64,000 nucleotides of DNA, taken from an uncultured Parafilimonas sp. GTDB lineage: Bacteria > Bacteroidota > Bacteroidia > Chitinophagales > Chitinophagaceae. The stretch's first letter is position 1; every line of letters starts with the position of its first letter. Location of the stretch: contig CAIRZB010000071.1 of the NCBI GenBank assembly GCA_903882935.1, positions 62,001 to 126,000 on the forward strand, written 5' to 3'. The notes beneath the pieces were generated by a model. It was not told the origin of the DNA and did no database searches. It worked only from the letters and a program-made list of their open reading frames with translations. Below, one piece after another: positions 27,802 through 36,525 of the stretch. Both the position numbers and the translations under genes were made by a program.

Positions 27802-28857
27802 ATGAAACACATTACCATACGCAACATTTGGCCGGCAGCCTTTTTGGCATTGGCCGCGGTAACAATAATGGCTTGCAGGGCCGGCAAAACGGTTACCACT
27901 AAAAATAACTTGCCCTTTGCCAAAGGGGCCGACATTAGCTGGCTGCCGCAAATGGAGGCAACTGGCTTTACATTTTATGACGACAACGGCCTACCTGCCG
28001 ACTGCTTTAGCATTTTAAAAAACCACGGCATAAATGCCATACGCCTACGCACCTGGGTTAACCCTGACAGCAACCGGGCCAGTGGCCATTGCAGTATGGC
28101 CGAGACCGTGGCCATGGCCCTGCGCGCAAAAAAATGGGGCATGCAAGTGATGGTTGATTTTCACTACAGCGACAGCTGGGCCGACCCAGGCAAACAAAAA
28201 AAGCCCGCTGCCTGGGAAGGGCATGATTTTAAAACCCTGCTACAGGATGTGTACGGTTACACCTTTACCGTAATGAAGGCGTTGAAAGACAGTGGCATTA
28301 CCCCAGCTTGGGTGCAAGTGGGCAACGAAACCGCCAGCGGCATGATTTACCCAGAAGGCAGCACCAGCAACTGGCCAGGCTTAGCGCAATTGATAAACAA
28401 AGGGTACGATGCTATAAAGGCCGCAAGCCCAACTACCCAAGTAATACTGCATGTTGACCAAGGCAATAACAATGCGCGCTTTAGGCATTGGTTTGACAGT
28501 GCCACCGCCCACAACGCCCGGTACGACATCATCGGCCTATCCTACTACCCTTATTGGCTGGACGGCCACCCCGATTACACCGCTTCCATCGACAGCTTGG
28601 GCAATAACCTAAACGATATTTGTACTAGATACCACAAAGCTGTGATGGTGGTGGAAACTGGCGGGGAAGATTATAAAGCACAAAACACCTATGATATGCT
28701 GTTGGCCGTGCAAAAAAAGGTACGCGAAGTGCCCAACCAGCAAGGCTTGGGCGTATTTTATTGGGAACCCGAAGGTGCCAGCAGTTGGAGCCACTATGGC
28801 CTTAGTGCCTGGGGCGCAAACGGCAAACCCACCAAGGCATTGGATGCGTTTAAATAG
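27802..28857 (+). CDS. Arabinogalactan endo-beta-1,4-galactanase, GH53 family
   Basis: 351 residues. The N-terminus MKHITIRNIWPAAFLALAAVTIMAC is a lipoprotein signal (Cys25). The TIM barrel starts with FAKGADISWLPQME and carries INAIRLRTWVNP, the acid/base Glu176 in WVQVGNETASGM, LSYYPYW, and the nucleophile Glu285 in VMVVETGGEDY. The enzyme cuts the beta-1,4-galactan backbone of type I arabinogalactan and pectin side chains. As a lipoprotein it probably sits on the membrane or cell surface. The GH51 gene 6 kb away would remove arabinose branches from the same polymer. Confidence 0.94.
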   Translation: MKHITIRNIWPAAFLALAAVTIMACRAGKTVTTKNNLPFAKGADISWLPQMEATGFTFYDDNGLPADCFSILKNHGINAIRLRTWVNPDSNRASGHCSMAETVAMALRAKKWGMQVMVDFHYSDSWADPGKQKKPAAWEGHDFKTLLQDVYGYTFTVMKALKDSGITPAWVQVGNETASGMIYPEGSTSNWPGLAQLINKGYDAIKAASPTTQVILHVDQGNNNARFRHWFDSATAHNARYDIIGLSYYPYWLDGHPDYTASIDSLGNNLNDICTRYHKAVMVVETGGEDYKAQNTYDMLLAVQKKVREVPNQQGLGVFYWEPEGASSWSHYGLSAWGANGKPTKALDAFK

Positions 28858-28959
28858 GAATATATTTTACGATTAACCGCAGTGCTATTACAATACCCAA
28901 CGCAACCCATTGAATTTGGTGATTGGTTTAAAAAATCTTGCCTCCTAAACATCGGCCCC

Positions 28960-29931
28960 TTAGTCGAAGCTTTGGTTTTTTTGGCTGGCCAGTTTTAATA
29001 TGCGGTTATATTGTTCCGGCGATAGGTCGTTATAAAAATAATACACGGGGTCAACTGGTATGCCGCTTCGGTGTACCTCGTAATGGCAATGTGGGCCAGT
29101 GCTTTTGCCACTGGTACCTACGTAACCAATTACCTGGCCCCGTTTAACCTGTTGGCCTGCCCTTGCTATAACCCGGTACATGTGCCCATACAAAGTTTCG
29201 TAGCCGTAACCGTGGTTTATAACCACGTGGTTGCCAAAGCCACCAGTGGAAAAACCGGCCTCCTTAACAATACCGTCGGCAGTGGCATAAATGGGCGTGC
29301 CAATGGGCGATGTAAAATCCAGCCCGGCATGCATGCGGGTGGTTTTGTAAATGGGGTCGATGCGGTAGCCAAAACCAGAGCCAATGCGCGTAAGGTCTCG
29401 GTTGCTAACCGGTTGTATGGAGGGTATGGCGGCAATAAGTTTTTGTTTGTTTTTAATCATGCCATTAATGTCGTTGTACGACTTTGACTGGAAGGCCATC
29501 CGTAATATCAGCTTGTTCAATTGGGTGGTCATGCTTTTCACCAGTTCCGCCTCGCTCATCCCCTCCACCAATTTAATCTCTTTGTTTTTTTCCATTTCCT
29601 TCAGCCGGGCACTGTCTGGGATGGGTGTAGATTCAAAAATGGCCCTGTACACATCGTTATCCCTTTTTTCCAGGTCGTTCATTTTTTGTTGCAACTGTTG
29701 CAATTGTTGCTGTAGTACGCCATAATCATCCCGCAGATCGGCATTTTGCTGGGCAAGCCTTTTTTCGTTGGGCGACTGTATGTACTGAAAAGCCACTGCC
29801 ACAATAATGCCAGCGGTAACCACCGAGGTGGCTATAAACCCAAACACACGCAAAAGCTGCACCCTTAGCGGTGTAACAAGCTTTTCGTAGCGCAGCGTAT
29901 GGGTATTATAATAATACTTTATTTTTTTCAT
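28960..29931 (-). CDS. M23 family metallopeptidase with coiled coil
   Basis: 323 residues from the ATG at 29931. One membrane segment (about 30-55) anchors the protein. A coiled coil (about 60-95) precedes a LytM/M23 domain near the C-terminus. Zinc ligands are seen in HAGLDF (His and Asp) and in HCHYEV. The family cuts peptidoglycan peptide bridges or acts as an EnvC-like amidase activator. The active-site set is complete, so it is likely an active endopeptidase. It is divergent from alaS, a pairing seen in other Bacteroidota. Confidence 0.92.
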   Translation of the reverse strand: MKKIKYYYNTHTLRYEKLVTPLRVQLLRVFGFIATSVVTAGIIVAVAFQYIQSPNEKRLAQQNADLRDDYGVLQQQLQQLQQKMNDLEKRDNDVYRAIFESTPIPDSARLKEMEKNKEIKLVEGMSEAELVKSMTTQLNKLILRMAFQSKSYNDINGMIKNKQKLIAAIPSIQPVSNRDLTRIGSGFGYRIDPIYKTTRMHAGLDFTSPIGTPIYATADGIVKEAGFSTGGFGNHVVINHGYGYETLYGHMYRVIARAGQQVKRGQVIGYVGTSGKSTGPHCHYEVHRSGIPVDPVYYFYNDLSPEQYNRILKLASQKNQSFD

Positions 29932-30113
29932 TGGCGTTATTCTCAACCAAGGCTGTTAGTTATTTTATTATTGCTGGGGCCGAATTTTATGCTGTATACC
30001 ACGCGCCGTTTTTTGCCGGGTGTAGAAGCCACTGGCCTAAACAGTAAAAAAATTCGTGGTGTTTTTTAGAGGCTAACTTTTACTGCAAATTTTATACCTA
30101 AAAATAAAAAAAC

Positions 30114-30272
30114 AGCTTTTAGCTATAAGCAAATAGCTGTTGGGGGAGACCGCCAAGTATTCCTGCAGCTAAAAACTTTAGAAGAGCTTCAATCTTTTGG
30201 CTGTTAGCTGTATCCCCATGTATGGCTTACAGCTAACAGCTTATCGCTAAAAGCTAACGGCAAAAGGCTTAA
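30114..30272. repeat. Tandem 7-base arrays, consensus AGCTAAC, in inverted halves
   Basis: Four units AGCTTTT, AGCTATA, AGCAAAT, AGCTGTT lie at 30114-30141 and two units GGCTGTT, AGCTGTA at 30199-30212. The opposite orientation (GGCTTAC, AGCTAAC, AGCTTAT, CGCTAAA, AGCTAAC, GGCAAAA, GGCTTAA) runs in perfect register at 30224-30272. The two halves can pair. They fill most of the gap between the M23 gene and alaS; I see no gene there. Confidence 0.8.
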
Positions 30273-30349
30273 ATTCTTTACCTTTACGCCCCCTTACGCT
30301 AGCCGCAAATATAGGCTTGTATAATGTAACGGTCGTAAATATAGCACAA

Positions 30350-33082
30350 ATGATAACCAGCGCCGAAATAAGACAAACGTTTCTAGACTTTTTTAAACAA
30401 AAAGGGCATACCATAGTACCATCTGCCCCTGTGGTGATAAAAAACGACCCCACCCTGCTGTTTACCAACGCGGGCATGAACCAGTTTAAAGACTATTTTC
30501 TCGGCAATAAACAAGCACCCAACGGCCGTGTTGCCGATACCCAAAAATGCCTTCGTGTTAGTGGTAAGCACAACGACTTGGAGGAAGTGGGCGTAGACAC
30601 CTACCACCACACCATGTTTGAAATGCTGGGTAACTGGAGCTTTGGCGATTACTTTAAAAAAGAAGCCATTGAATGGAGCTGGGAATTACTGACGGAAGTG
30701 TACAAGCTTGACAAAAGCCGCCTGTATGTTACTGTTTTTGGCGGTGATGAAAAAGAGGCGCTGGCCAAAGACGATGACGCACTTAATGAATGGAAAAAAT
30801 GGATAAGCGAAGACAGGATATTGTTTGGCAATAAAAAAGACAACTTTTGGGAAATGGGCGACACAGGCCCTTGTGGGCCGTGCAGCGAAATACATGTGGA
30901 CTGCCGCAGCGATGAGGAAAGGCAACTGGTTAACGGTGCCACACTGGTAAACAACGACCACCCCCAAGTGATTGAGATTTGGAACAATGTGTTTATGGAG
31001 TTTAACCGTTTGAAAGACGGCAGCCTACAGCCATTGCCGGCCAAGCATGTAGATACGGGCATGGGGCTTGAAAGGCTGGTACGCGTTATACAGGGCAAGC
31101 ATAGTAACTACGACACGGATGTGTTTACCGGCACCATTGCAGAAGTGGAGAAAATAACCGGCAAACACTACGATTACAGCGATACCAAACAGGCTATTGC
31201 TTTTAGGGTATTGGCCGACCATATACGCGCTATTGCCTTTACCATTGCTGATGGGCAGTTGCCCAGCAATACCGGTGCTGGTTATGTAATACGTAGGATA
31301 TTGCGCCGGGCGGTACGGTATTATTATTCTTATTTAGATTACAAGCAGCCCTTATTGTTTCAGTTATTACCATTGCTGGCAACCCAATTTGAAAACGTGT
31401 TTCCCGAATTGAAAAAGCAGGAAGACTTTGTGACGAAAGTGGTGAAGGAGGAGGAGGAGGGATTTTTGAGGACGTTGGGTAAAGGATTAGAAATTATAGA
31501 CGACTTAATAAACTTCAAGAAATTTCCAAAACAAATCGAAAACCCCGGGACATATTCTACCTCAACAATAGCCCTAAAAAAAGGTGAAAACTTTTTTCAA
31601 TTGCCAGAAGAAGCAAATAAGACTACTTTGATATCAGGCAAGGCCTGTTTTATACTTTATGATACTTATGGTTTTCCCCTTGACTTAACAAAACTGATTG
31701 CTTTTGAAAATGATTTAACTATTGATGAAGTAGAATTCAACTCCGAAATGCTCCAACAAAAAAACCGCTCCCGTGCAGCCACTGCCGTTGATACGGAGGA
31801 CTGGGTTTTATTGGACGATACCGCAGCCAATGAGTTTATTGGGTATGATACCTTGGAAATAAAGGCCAAGATTAGCAAGTACCGAAAGGTAAAAGCCAAA
31901 GGCAAAGAGGCTTATCAATTTGTATTGAACGTTACACCTTTTTATGCAGAGAGCGGCGGCCAGGTGGGCGATACGGGTGTATTAGCCCCCCTATCTTCCA
32001 ATGGAGATGAGTTGGGGGTGAGGATATACGACACTAAAAAGGAAAACAACCTGATTATCCATTTTGCGGATGCGTTACCCGAAAATATTGAGGAGGAAGT
32101 AATAGCCAAGGTTGATGTTGGCCAACGCCACCAAACAACGGTACACCACAGTGCCACGCACTTGTTACACGCAGCTTTACGCCAGGTGCTGGGTACGCAC
32201 GTTGCACAAAAGGGCAGCTTGGTAAACACCGAGCAGTTGCGTTTTGACTTCTCCCATTTTGCCAAAGTAACCCCCGGAGAAATAAAACAGGTAGAGGCCA
32301 TCGTTAATGAAAAAATACGGCAGAACATACCCGTTGTAATAAAAGAACTACCCAAAGATGAAGCCGTTGCCCTTGGTGCCATGGCTTTGTTTGGGGAGAA
32401 ATATGGCGATATGGTACGGGTGGTTATTATGGACCCCAATTATTCCATAGAGCTGTGCGGCGGTACCCATGTGGGCGCAACCGGCGAACTCGGCCTGTTT
32501 AAAATAAAACATGAGGGTGCCGTAGCCGCAGGTGTGCGTAGGATTGAAGCTGTTAGCGGTAATACTGCCGAAATGCTGGTGAACGAGCAGTTTGCCATAG
32601 CAGATGCCATACGGGAGGCATTGAAAAACCCCAAGGATGTACTGAAGGCTATTGAAAATATAGTGGCTGAAAACAGTGAGCTAAGGAAAAAAATAGAATC
32701 GTTGGAAGCCAAGCAGTTGAATGCATTGAAAGATGTGCTGGTTGGTAAAGTACAGTATATAAACGACATCGCATTTATTGGCGAGCTGGTGGAAGTGGGC
32801 AATGCTGATGCCCTTAAGAAGCTGTGTTACGATTTAAAGACTTCGTTGAGCAATTATCTTGTAGTGCTGGCCGCCAATATTGAAGGCAAAGCAAGTGTAG
32901 CCGTATTGGTGGATGATGCCTTGGTTGCCAAAGGAATTGAGGCGCCAAAAATCATCAAGGAGCATGTTGCCCCGCTGATTAAAGGTGGCGGTGGCGGCCA
33001 AAAAACACTGGCCACTGCAGGCGGGCAGGATGCAAGCCACTTGGATAAGGTGATAGAAAAGCTAAGGGGATTGATAGCGTAG
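30350..33082 (+). CDS. alaS: Alanine--tRNA ligase
   Basis: 910 residues from the ATG at 30350 (MITSAEIRQTFLDFF); an in-frame TTG at 30317 is not needed. The class II catalytic core holds LFTNAGMNQFKDYFLG, YHHTMFEMLGNWSFGDYFK and GPCGPCSEIH. The editing domain has the zinc set HHSATHLLH (about 600) and CGGTHVG (about 703). The C-terminal C-Ala domain ends GGGGGQKTLATAGGQD...KLRGLIA. Residues about 387-427 form an AT-rich insert (FKKFPKQIENPGTYSTSTIAL) before SGKACFILYDTYGFP. The enzyme charges tRNA-Ala and clears mischarged Ser and Gly. Confidence 0.97.
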   Translation: MITSAEIRQTFLDFFKQKGHTIVPSAPVVIKNDPTLLFTNAGMNQFKDYFLGNKQAPNGRVADTQKCLRVSGKHNDLEEVGVDTYHHTMFEMLGNWSFGDYFKKEAIEWSWELLTEVYKLDKSRLYVTVFGGDEKEALAKDDDALNEWKKWISEDRILFGNKKDNFWEMGDTGPCGPCSEIHVDCRSDEERQLVNGATLVNNDHPQVIEIWNNVFMEFNRLKDGSLQPLPAKHVDTGMGLERLVRVIQGKHSNYDTDVFTGTIAEVEKITGKHYDYSDTKQAIAFRVLADHIRAIAFTIADGQLPSNTGAGYVIRRILRRAVRYYYSYLDYKQPLLFQLLPLLATQFENVFPELKKQEDFVTKVVKEEEEGFLRTLGKGLEIIDDLINFKKFPKQIENPGTYSTSTIALKKGENFFQLPEEANKTTLISGKACFILYDTYGFPLDLTKLIAFENDLTIDEVEFNSEMLQQKNRSRAATAVDTEDWVLLDDTAANEFIGYDTLEIKAKISKYRKVKAKGKEAYQFVLNVTPFYAESGGQVGDTGVLAPLSSNGDELGVRIYDTKKENNLIIHFADALPENIEEEVIAKVDVGQRHQTTVHHSATHLLHAALRQVLGTHVAQKGSLVNTEQLRFDFSHFAKVTPGEIKQVEAIVNEKIRQNIPVVIKELPKDEAVALGAMALFGEKYGDMVRVVIMDPNYSIELCGGTHVGATGELGLFKIKHEGAVAAGVRRIEAVSGNTAEMLVNEQFAIADAIREALKNPKDVLKAIENIVAENSELRKKIESLEAKQLNALKDVLVGKVQYINDIAFIGELVEVGNADALKKLCYDLKTSLSNYLVVLAANIEGKASVAVLVDDALVAKGIEAPKIIKEHVAPLIKGGGGGQKTLATAGGQDASHLDKVIEKLRGLIA

Positions 33083-33252
33083 TGATGGATAGGCAGTGTG
33101 CTTTCAGTTAGCTAGACCGCAATTGGCATTTCGTTTACGATATGTTAGTTCGGGAATGACTGGGAACGTTGGCCATCGAAAAAATAATCCCTTGCACGAT
33201 TTGTTCTGCATTGTAAAGTTGTCATTACCTGTTTATAGTATAAAACACAATA

Positions 33253-33414
33253 GGTGCCAGCGGCACCACCTGTTTGTAGCATTAATTTGTGTAGATTTTT
33301 TACATGCCACGTAGTGGCTACCTGTTAAAATAAAATGGTAAGGGTAGCCACTACGTGGCATAACGAACTTGATTTGCATCGGTTTCCTACAAATAGGTAA
33401 CCCCTCTGGGGTTT
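33253..33414. repeat. Composite palindromic element, copy 1
   Basis: It consists of a small hairpin GGTGCC-AGC-GGCACC (33253-33267), ACCTGTTTGTAG (33268-33279), a spacer, and a central hairpin with perfect 18-base arms (33305-33322 and 33343-33360, arm TGCCACGTAGTGGCTACC). After another spacer come CTACAAATAGGT (33387-33398) and a small hairpin AACCCC-TCT-GGGGTT (33399-33413). The rest of 33083-33587 shows no gene. A second copy lies at 60472-60604. Confidence 0.85.
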
Positions 33415-33587
33415 GCGATATAAAATGGTGTCCTCTGCCTTTTTTGGGTGTTTTCACCAACAAAGTTTATGATCATTGCTAACCTAATATAATCGTGGTT
33501 GGGGAAAACACCAGCCTCCGGCGAATAATAATCGGTATTAAAATAGTGGAAAACCAAATTGCGGATAGTCGTCGAAATAATTATAAC

Positions 33588-33797
33588 ATGCGTAAATATT
33601 CAATCATCCTTTACTGGAGCAACGAAGACAACGCCTTTCTTGCAGAGGTTCCTGAATTGCCAGGATGCATGGCTGATGGAGCTTCCTACAAGGAGGCTTT
33701 GGGTAATGCAGAAGTAGTTATTAAAGAATGGATTGAAACTGCCCAAGAAATGGGCAGGGCAATACCCCAGCCAAAGAGCAAGTTGATGTATGCATAA
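33588..33797 (+). CDS. HicB-like antitoxin-type protein, no HicA beside it
   Basis: 69 residues from the ATG at 33588. The sequence MRKYSIILYWSNEDNAFLAE, VPELPGCMADGASYKEALGNAEV and IKEWIETAQEMGR is the partial RNase-H-like fold of HicB-type proteins. It lacks a C-terminal DNA-binding extension. HicB normally neutralises a HicA toxin encoded next to it; neither flank contains a HicA-sized frame with its GSHH-type motif. It is followed 69 bases later by a DUF433 gene on the same strand. It may be an orphan antitoxin or have another partner. Confidence 0.8.
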   Translation: MRKYSIILYWSNEDNAFLAEVPELPGCMADGASYKEALGNAEVVIKEWIETAQEMGRAIPQPKSKLMYA

Positions 33798-33866
33798 GTC
33801 TGGTGGAGTAAACCTCCGCTTTCTTCAACGGATATTCTTTTATTTTTTCAATACTTTTGTCATATA

Positions 33867-34109
33867 ATGACACCGCAACAACAGATAATGCTACACCGTA
33901 TTACAATAATACCGGGTTTAATGAGCGGGAAGCCCACTATACGTGGTCTTCGTTTTCCCGTAGGGGATGTGCTTGAGTTGTTGGCAAGCGGTTTGTCGCA
34001 TCTGGAGATATTGCAGCAACACCCGGTTTTGGAAGCTGCGGATATACAGGCCGCCCTATTGTATGCTTCTCTTAAAATGAAAAATACGGTGATTATCCAT
34101 ACAGCTTGA
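33867..34109 (+). CDS. DUF433 antitoxin-like protein
   Basis: 80 residues. The core MLHRITIIPGLMSGKPTIRGLRFPVGDVLELLASGLSHLEILQQHPVLEAADIQAALLYA is the DUF433 domain, a short winged-helix-like unit often coded next to a DUF5615 PIN-like toxin. No such toxin follows: a perfect terminator begins 43 bases after the stop. It lies behind a HicB-like gene, so two antitoxin-type genes stand together without their usual toxins. An internal ATG (MLHRITI) is a possible alternative start. Confidence 0.8.
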   Translation: MTPQQQIMLHRITIIPGLMSGKPTIRGLRFPVGDVLELLASGLSHLEILQQHPVLEAADIQAALLYASLKMKNTVIIHTA

Positions 34110-34151
34110 TTGGGAAATATAGCTTGATACCCAACCGAATGGGTGTTGCAT

Positions 34152-34191
34152 AAATAATAAAATCCTGCCTTTATGCAGGATTTTATTATTT
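34152..34191. terminator. Strong bidirectional terminator
   Basis: AAATAATAAAATCCTGC (34152-34168) pairs perfectly over 17 bases with 34175-34191 around a 6-base loop. T-rich sequence lies on both sides. It serves the DUF433 gene and the convergent small gene that stops at 34190. Confidence 0.88.
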
Positions 34192-34456
34192 AACTTACTA
34201 AACGCTTTGTGGGATTTCCGGAATATGTAACCATTCTGCCCTTTCTCCGGTAATCCATAGGAAATTGGATTTTAAAACTGGGTTTTTCTGTTTGGATATT
34301 GTTATACAAAACTAAGTGCCATAAGGGTAGGCGCAACGTGCATTCGGTTTTTACTATATCCCAATCAGACATCTTTGTGTCTTTTATGGGCATTTTAAGG
34401 CAGCCTAAGGCAGCTTTAAGGCTAGGCCAAAAGTCTTGCAAATGTTCGCTTGCCAT
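34190..34456 (-). CDS. Small protein of unknown function
   Basis: 88 residues, from the ATG at 34456. No domain is recognised. It is mildly basic at the C-terminus (PMDYRRKGRMVTYSGNPTKRLVS) and has a Trp-rich middle (SDWDIV, LPLWHLVLYNN). Support for a real gene is that its stop touches a perfect bidirectional terminator and that TACTTTTG, an exact -7 box, lies about 65 bases upstream on the same strand. It could also be the remnant of a larger gene. Confidence 0.4.
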   Translation of the reverse strand: MASEHLQDFWPSLKAALGCLKMPIKDTKMSDWDIVKTECTLRLPLWHLVLYNNIQTEKPSFKIQFPMDYRRKGRMVTYSGNPTKRLVS

Positions 34457-34622
34457 ATACCAAAGTTGGCCATCGAAAAATGAACGGGTTTGGGCTGTTG
34501 GCGGCGGTTAAGCCGCAAAAGTAATATCCAATGGAAAAGGGATGCTTTGCGGCCAGTTGCAAACCAAGGCAAGTCGCATGAATGGTGTATTTCTTTTTCC
34601 GCCTGGCCAAAATCTGAAAATA

Positions 34623-36413
34623 CTAATGCTTTATCAAACAACCAATTAAGGGCATTTCCCTCTCTATTCGGGCAATTTTGCTTGAAAATGCCCCATTCGT
34701 ATAAAACACAAAATTTTTGGCGGTAACATTACCGGCCATGTCGGCAACTGTACATTGCAATACGTGTTTACCGGGCGGGCAATGTTCGTCAAAGCGGTAG
34801 GTAAACAAATCGCCTTTTTTTTCAAACAAAACCCAAGCCCCGTCAAGCACCCCTTTAAAAGAGGCAGCATCCCCAAAATTATCAGTGTATTTTATGTGCA
34901 ATGCTTTATCGTTATCGGTAAAATGGGTATTATCGCCGCCATAGCATTGAAGGTCGGGTGCAACAGTGTCAATTACCAATTGAATATTTCCCAATTCTGT
35001 AAAACCCCCTTCCATCCTGTTTCTGTCCCATTGGCCTCGCACGATAACAGTGCGCTTGTCATTGGTTAGTTGCATAATAACATGTTTGCGCAAAGGGCTG
35101 TTAGCACCGAGCGTTGTTTGTAGGCGTAAATTGTAAGTATCATGCACTGGCACGGTTGCATTATGTAAGTGCACCAAGGCAGAGGCACTATTGGCTTCGG
35201 TGGGTGCTTCTTCATACATCGTAAACGGCACCGTGTCGTAAAAAGCATTGGTGCCAAAATTTGCTGTTGCGTGTGCGGTTTTTACGGTATTGGTTTTACC
35301 CGGCACCATTTGCCGCCCGTGGTTTAAACTGTTATTGGCTGTGTGGTTTGTGCCAACATATTTAACGTTCAGCTTTATAACCGTCAAATTTCCCGCAGCA
35401 TCAAATACAAGTATTTTTAGGCAGTGTACTTTTTTATCTTCTAAGTATATCACGCCGTTACCCGGCGATCCCTCAAATACCGGCAACTTGTTCCCCGGCA
35501 ATTTGCATAACAGCTGTATGCATTTTGATTGCTGAAACCATTTGCCGTAATCAATACACGCGTTTACATAACGGGTATCGCTGTAGCAAACACTGTTTAG
35601 GGCAAAACAAAATACCAACGAGTCATCCATATACTCCATCACCTTGTAAATGCCCAGCCTGTATTTCGTTTCCGCGTTTTTGTCGGTTGCTTCCAAACCA
35701 AGGCTAATACAGGGCTGGCTAACTGTGGTTACCTCTTCGTTAGCACTGTAATTGTTGTCGTCACCTCTAATGGGTATGGGTATTGCTTCGGTTTGGTAAA
35801 TACTTTTTGCCCTTCCATACCAGTATAGGCCCTGTATAACAGGCGGCAGGTTGTCGTTCAAGCCAAACCCATTCCCTAGGGGGTTAAGGTTATTGCCTGT
35901 GCGTATATCGCGAATTTCAAAATGCAGGTGCGGCCCTTCGGAGGCACCCGTGTTGCCGCTATAGGCAACAAGCGCGCCCATTGCTACCGGAAACTCGTTC
36001 TTGGAAAATTGTATATCCTGCTGCCACTGCTCGTTTTTGTATTGCCTGGCCCGCACATAATCCTCAAGTGCTGGCGTAAACCTGTTTAAATGCCCATACA
36101 CTGTTATCGTTCCGTTTGGGTGGGTTAAGTACAAGGCATGGCCAAAGCCTGCTTCCTCAATGGTTACGCGGCTTACAAAGCCGCCGGCCGCGGCATATAC
36201 GGGCAGATTCTCCTTTCCGTTGGTCCGTATGTCAAGCCCCATGTGAAAATGGTTGTTACGCACTTCCCCAAAATTGGCGGCAAGTTCAACAGGTATGCCC
36301 AGCGGGTTGCCGTAATAGCCTGAGGGGTATTGTTTTGTCATGCGAAAAACCAAGGCTGCAATAACAGGCAGCAGTATTGATAGGGCCAAAATGGGCCAAA
36401 TTCGGCGTTTCAT
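34623..36413 (-). CDS. Large M23 family metallopeptidase
   Basis: 596 residues from the ATG at 36413; an upstream TTG is rejected because MKRRIWPILALSILLPVIAALVF is a clean signal or anchor. The M23 domain lies near the N-terminus (about 35-190), with zinc ligands in NHFHMGLDIR and in EGPHLHFEIRD. An unassigned 400-residue beta-rich C-terminal part follows, with FTDNDKALHIKYTDNFGDAASF and HVLQCTVADMAGNVTAKNF, which look like Ig-like folds. The likely role is cell-wall peptide cleavage, with the C-terminal part used for binding. The gene is divergent from the LytS/LytTR pair. Confidence 0.9.
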   Translation of the reverse strand: MKRRIWPILALSILLPVIAALVFRMTKQYPSGYYGNPLGIPVELAANFGEVRNNHFHMGLDIRTNGKENLPVYAAAGGFVSRVTIEEAGFGHALYLTHPNGTITVYGHLNRFTPALEDYVRARQYKNEQWQQDIQFSKNEFPVAMGALVAYSGNTGASEGPHLHFEIRDIRTGNNLNPLGNGFGLNDNLPPVIQGLYWYGRAKSIYQTEAIPIPIRGDDNNYSANEEVTTVSQPCISLGLEATDKNAETKYRLGIYKVMEYMDDSLVFCFALNSVCYSDTRYVNACIDYGKWFQQSKCIQLLCKLPGNKLPVFEGSPGNGVIYLEDKKVHCLKILVFDAAGNLTVIKLNVKYVGTNHTANNSLNHGRQMVPGKTNTVKTAHATANFGTNAFYDTVPFTMYEEAPTEANSASALVHLHNATVPVHDTYNLRLQTTLGANSPLRKHVIMQLTNDKRTVIVRGQWDRNRMEGGFTELGNIQLVIDTVAPDLQCYGGDNTHFTDNDKALHIKYTDNFGDAASFKGVLDGAWVLFEKKGDLFTYRFDEHCPPGKHVLQCTVADMAGNVTAKNFVFYTNGAFSSKIARIEREMPLIGCLIKH

Positions 36414-36525
36414 ATACTTAAAATGTTGGTTTGCTGCCAAATTATGGCGGTGCTTGGCTGCAACAAAAGCAACTCTGCAAACAAGTGTACAGCCTCTGCG
36501 TAGGCTGTTTTAGGGGGCGTTAAGC

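Noticed and set aside
33168-34480. Exact 16-base repeat GTTGGCCATCGAAAAA at 33168 and 34465
   Set aside because: A 16-base match in 64 kb is close to chance expectation and the flanks do not match.
34422-34610. Minus-strand frame of 62 codons (MARRKKKYTIHATC)
   Set aside because: It overlaps the leader of the 34190-34456 gene in another frame and has no start signal or terminator.
36489-36508. Hairpin ACAGCCT/AGGCTGT before the kinase operon, followed by TTTT
   Set aside because: It faces the plus direction but no plus-strand gene lies upstream; probably chance.
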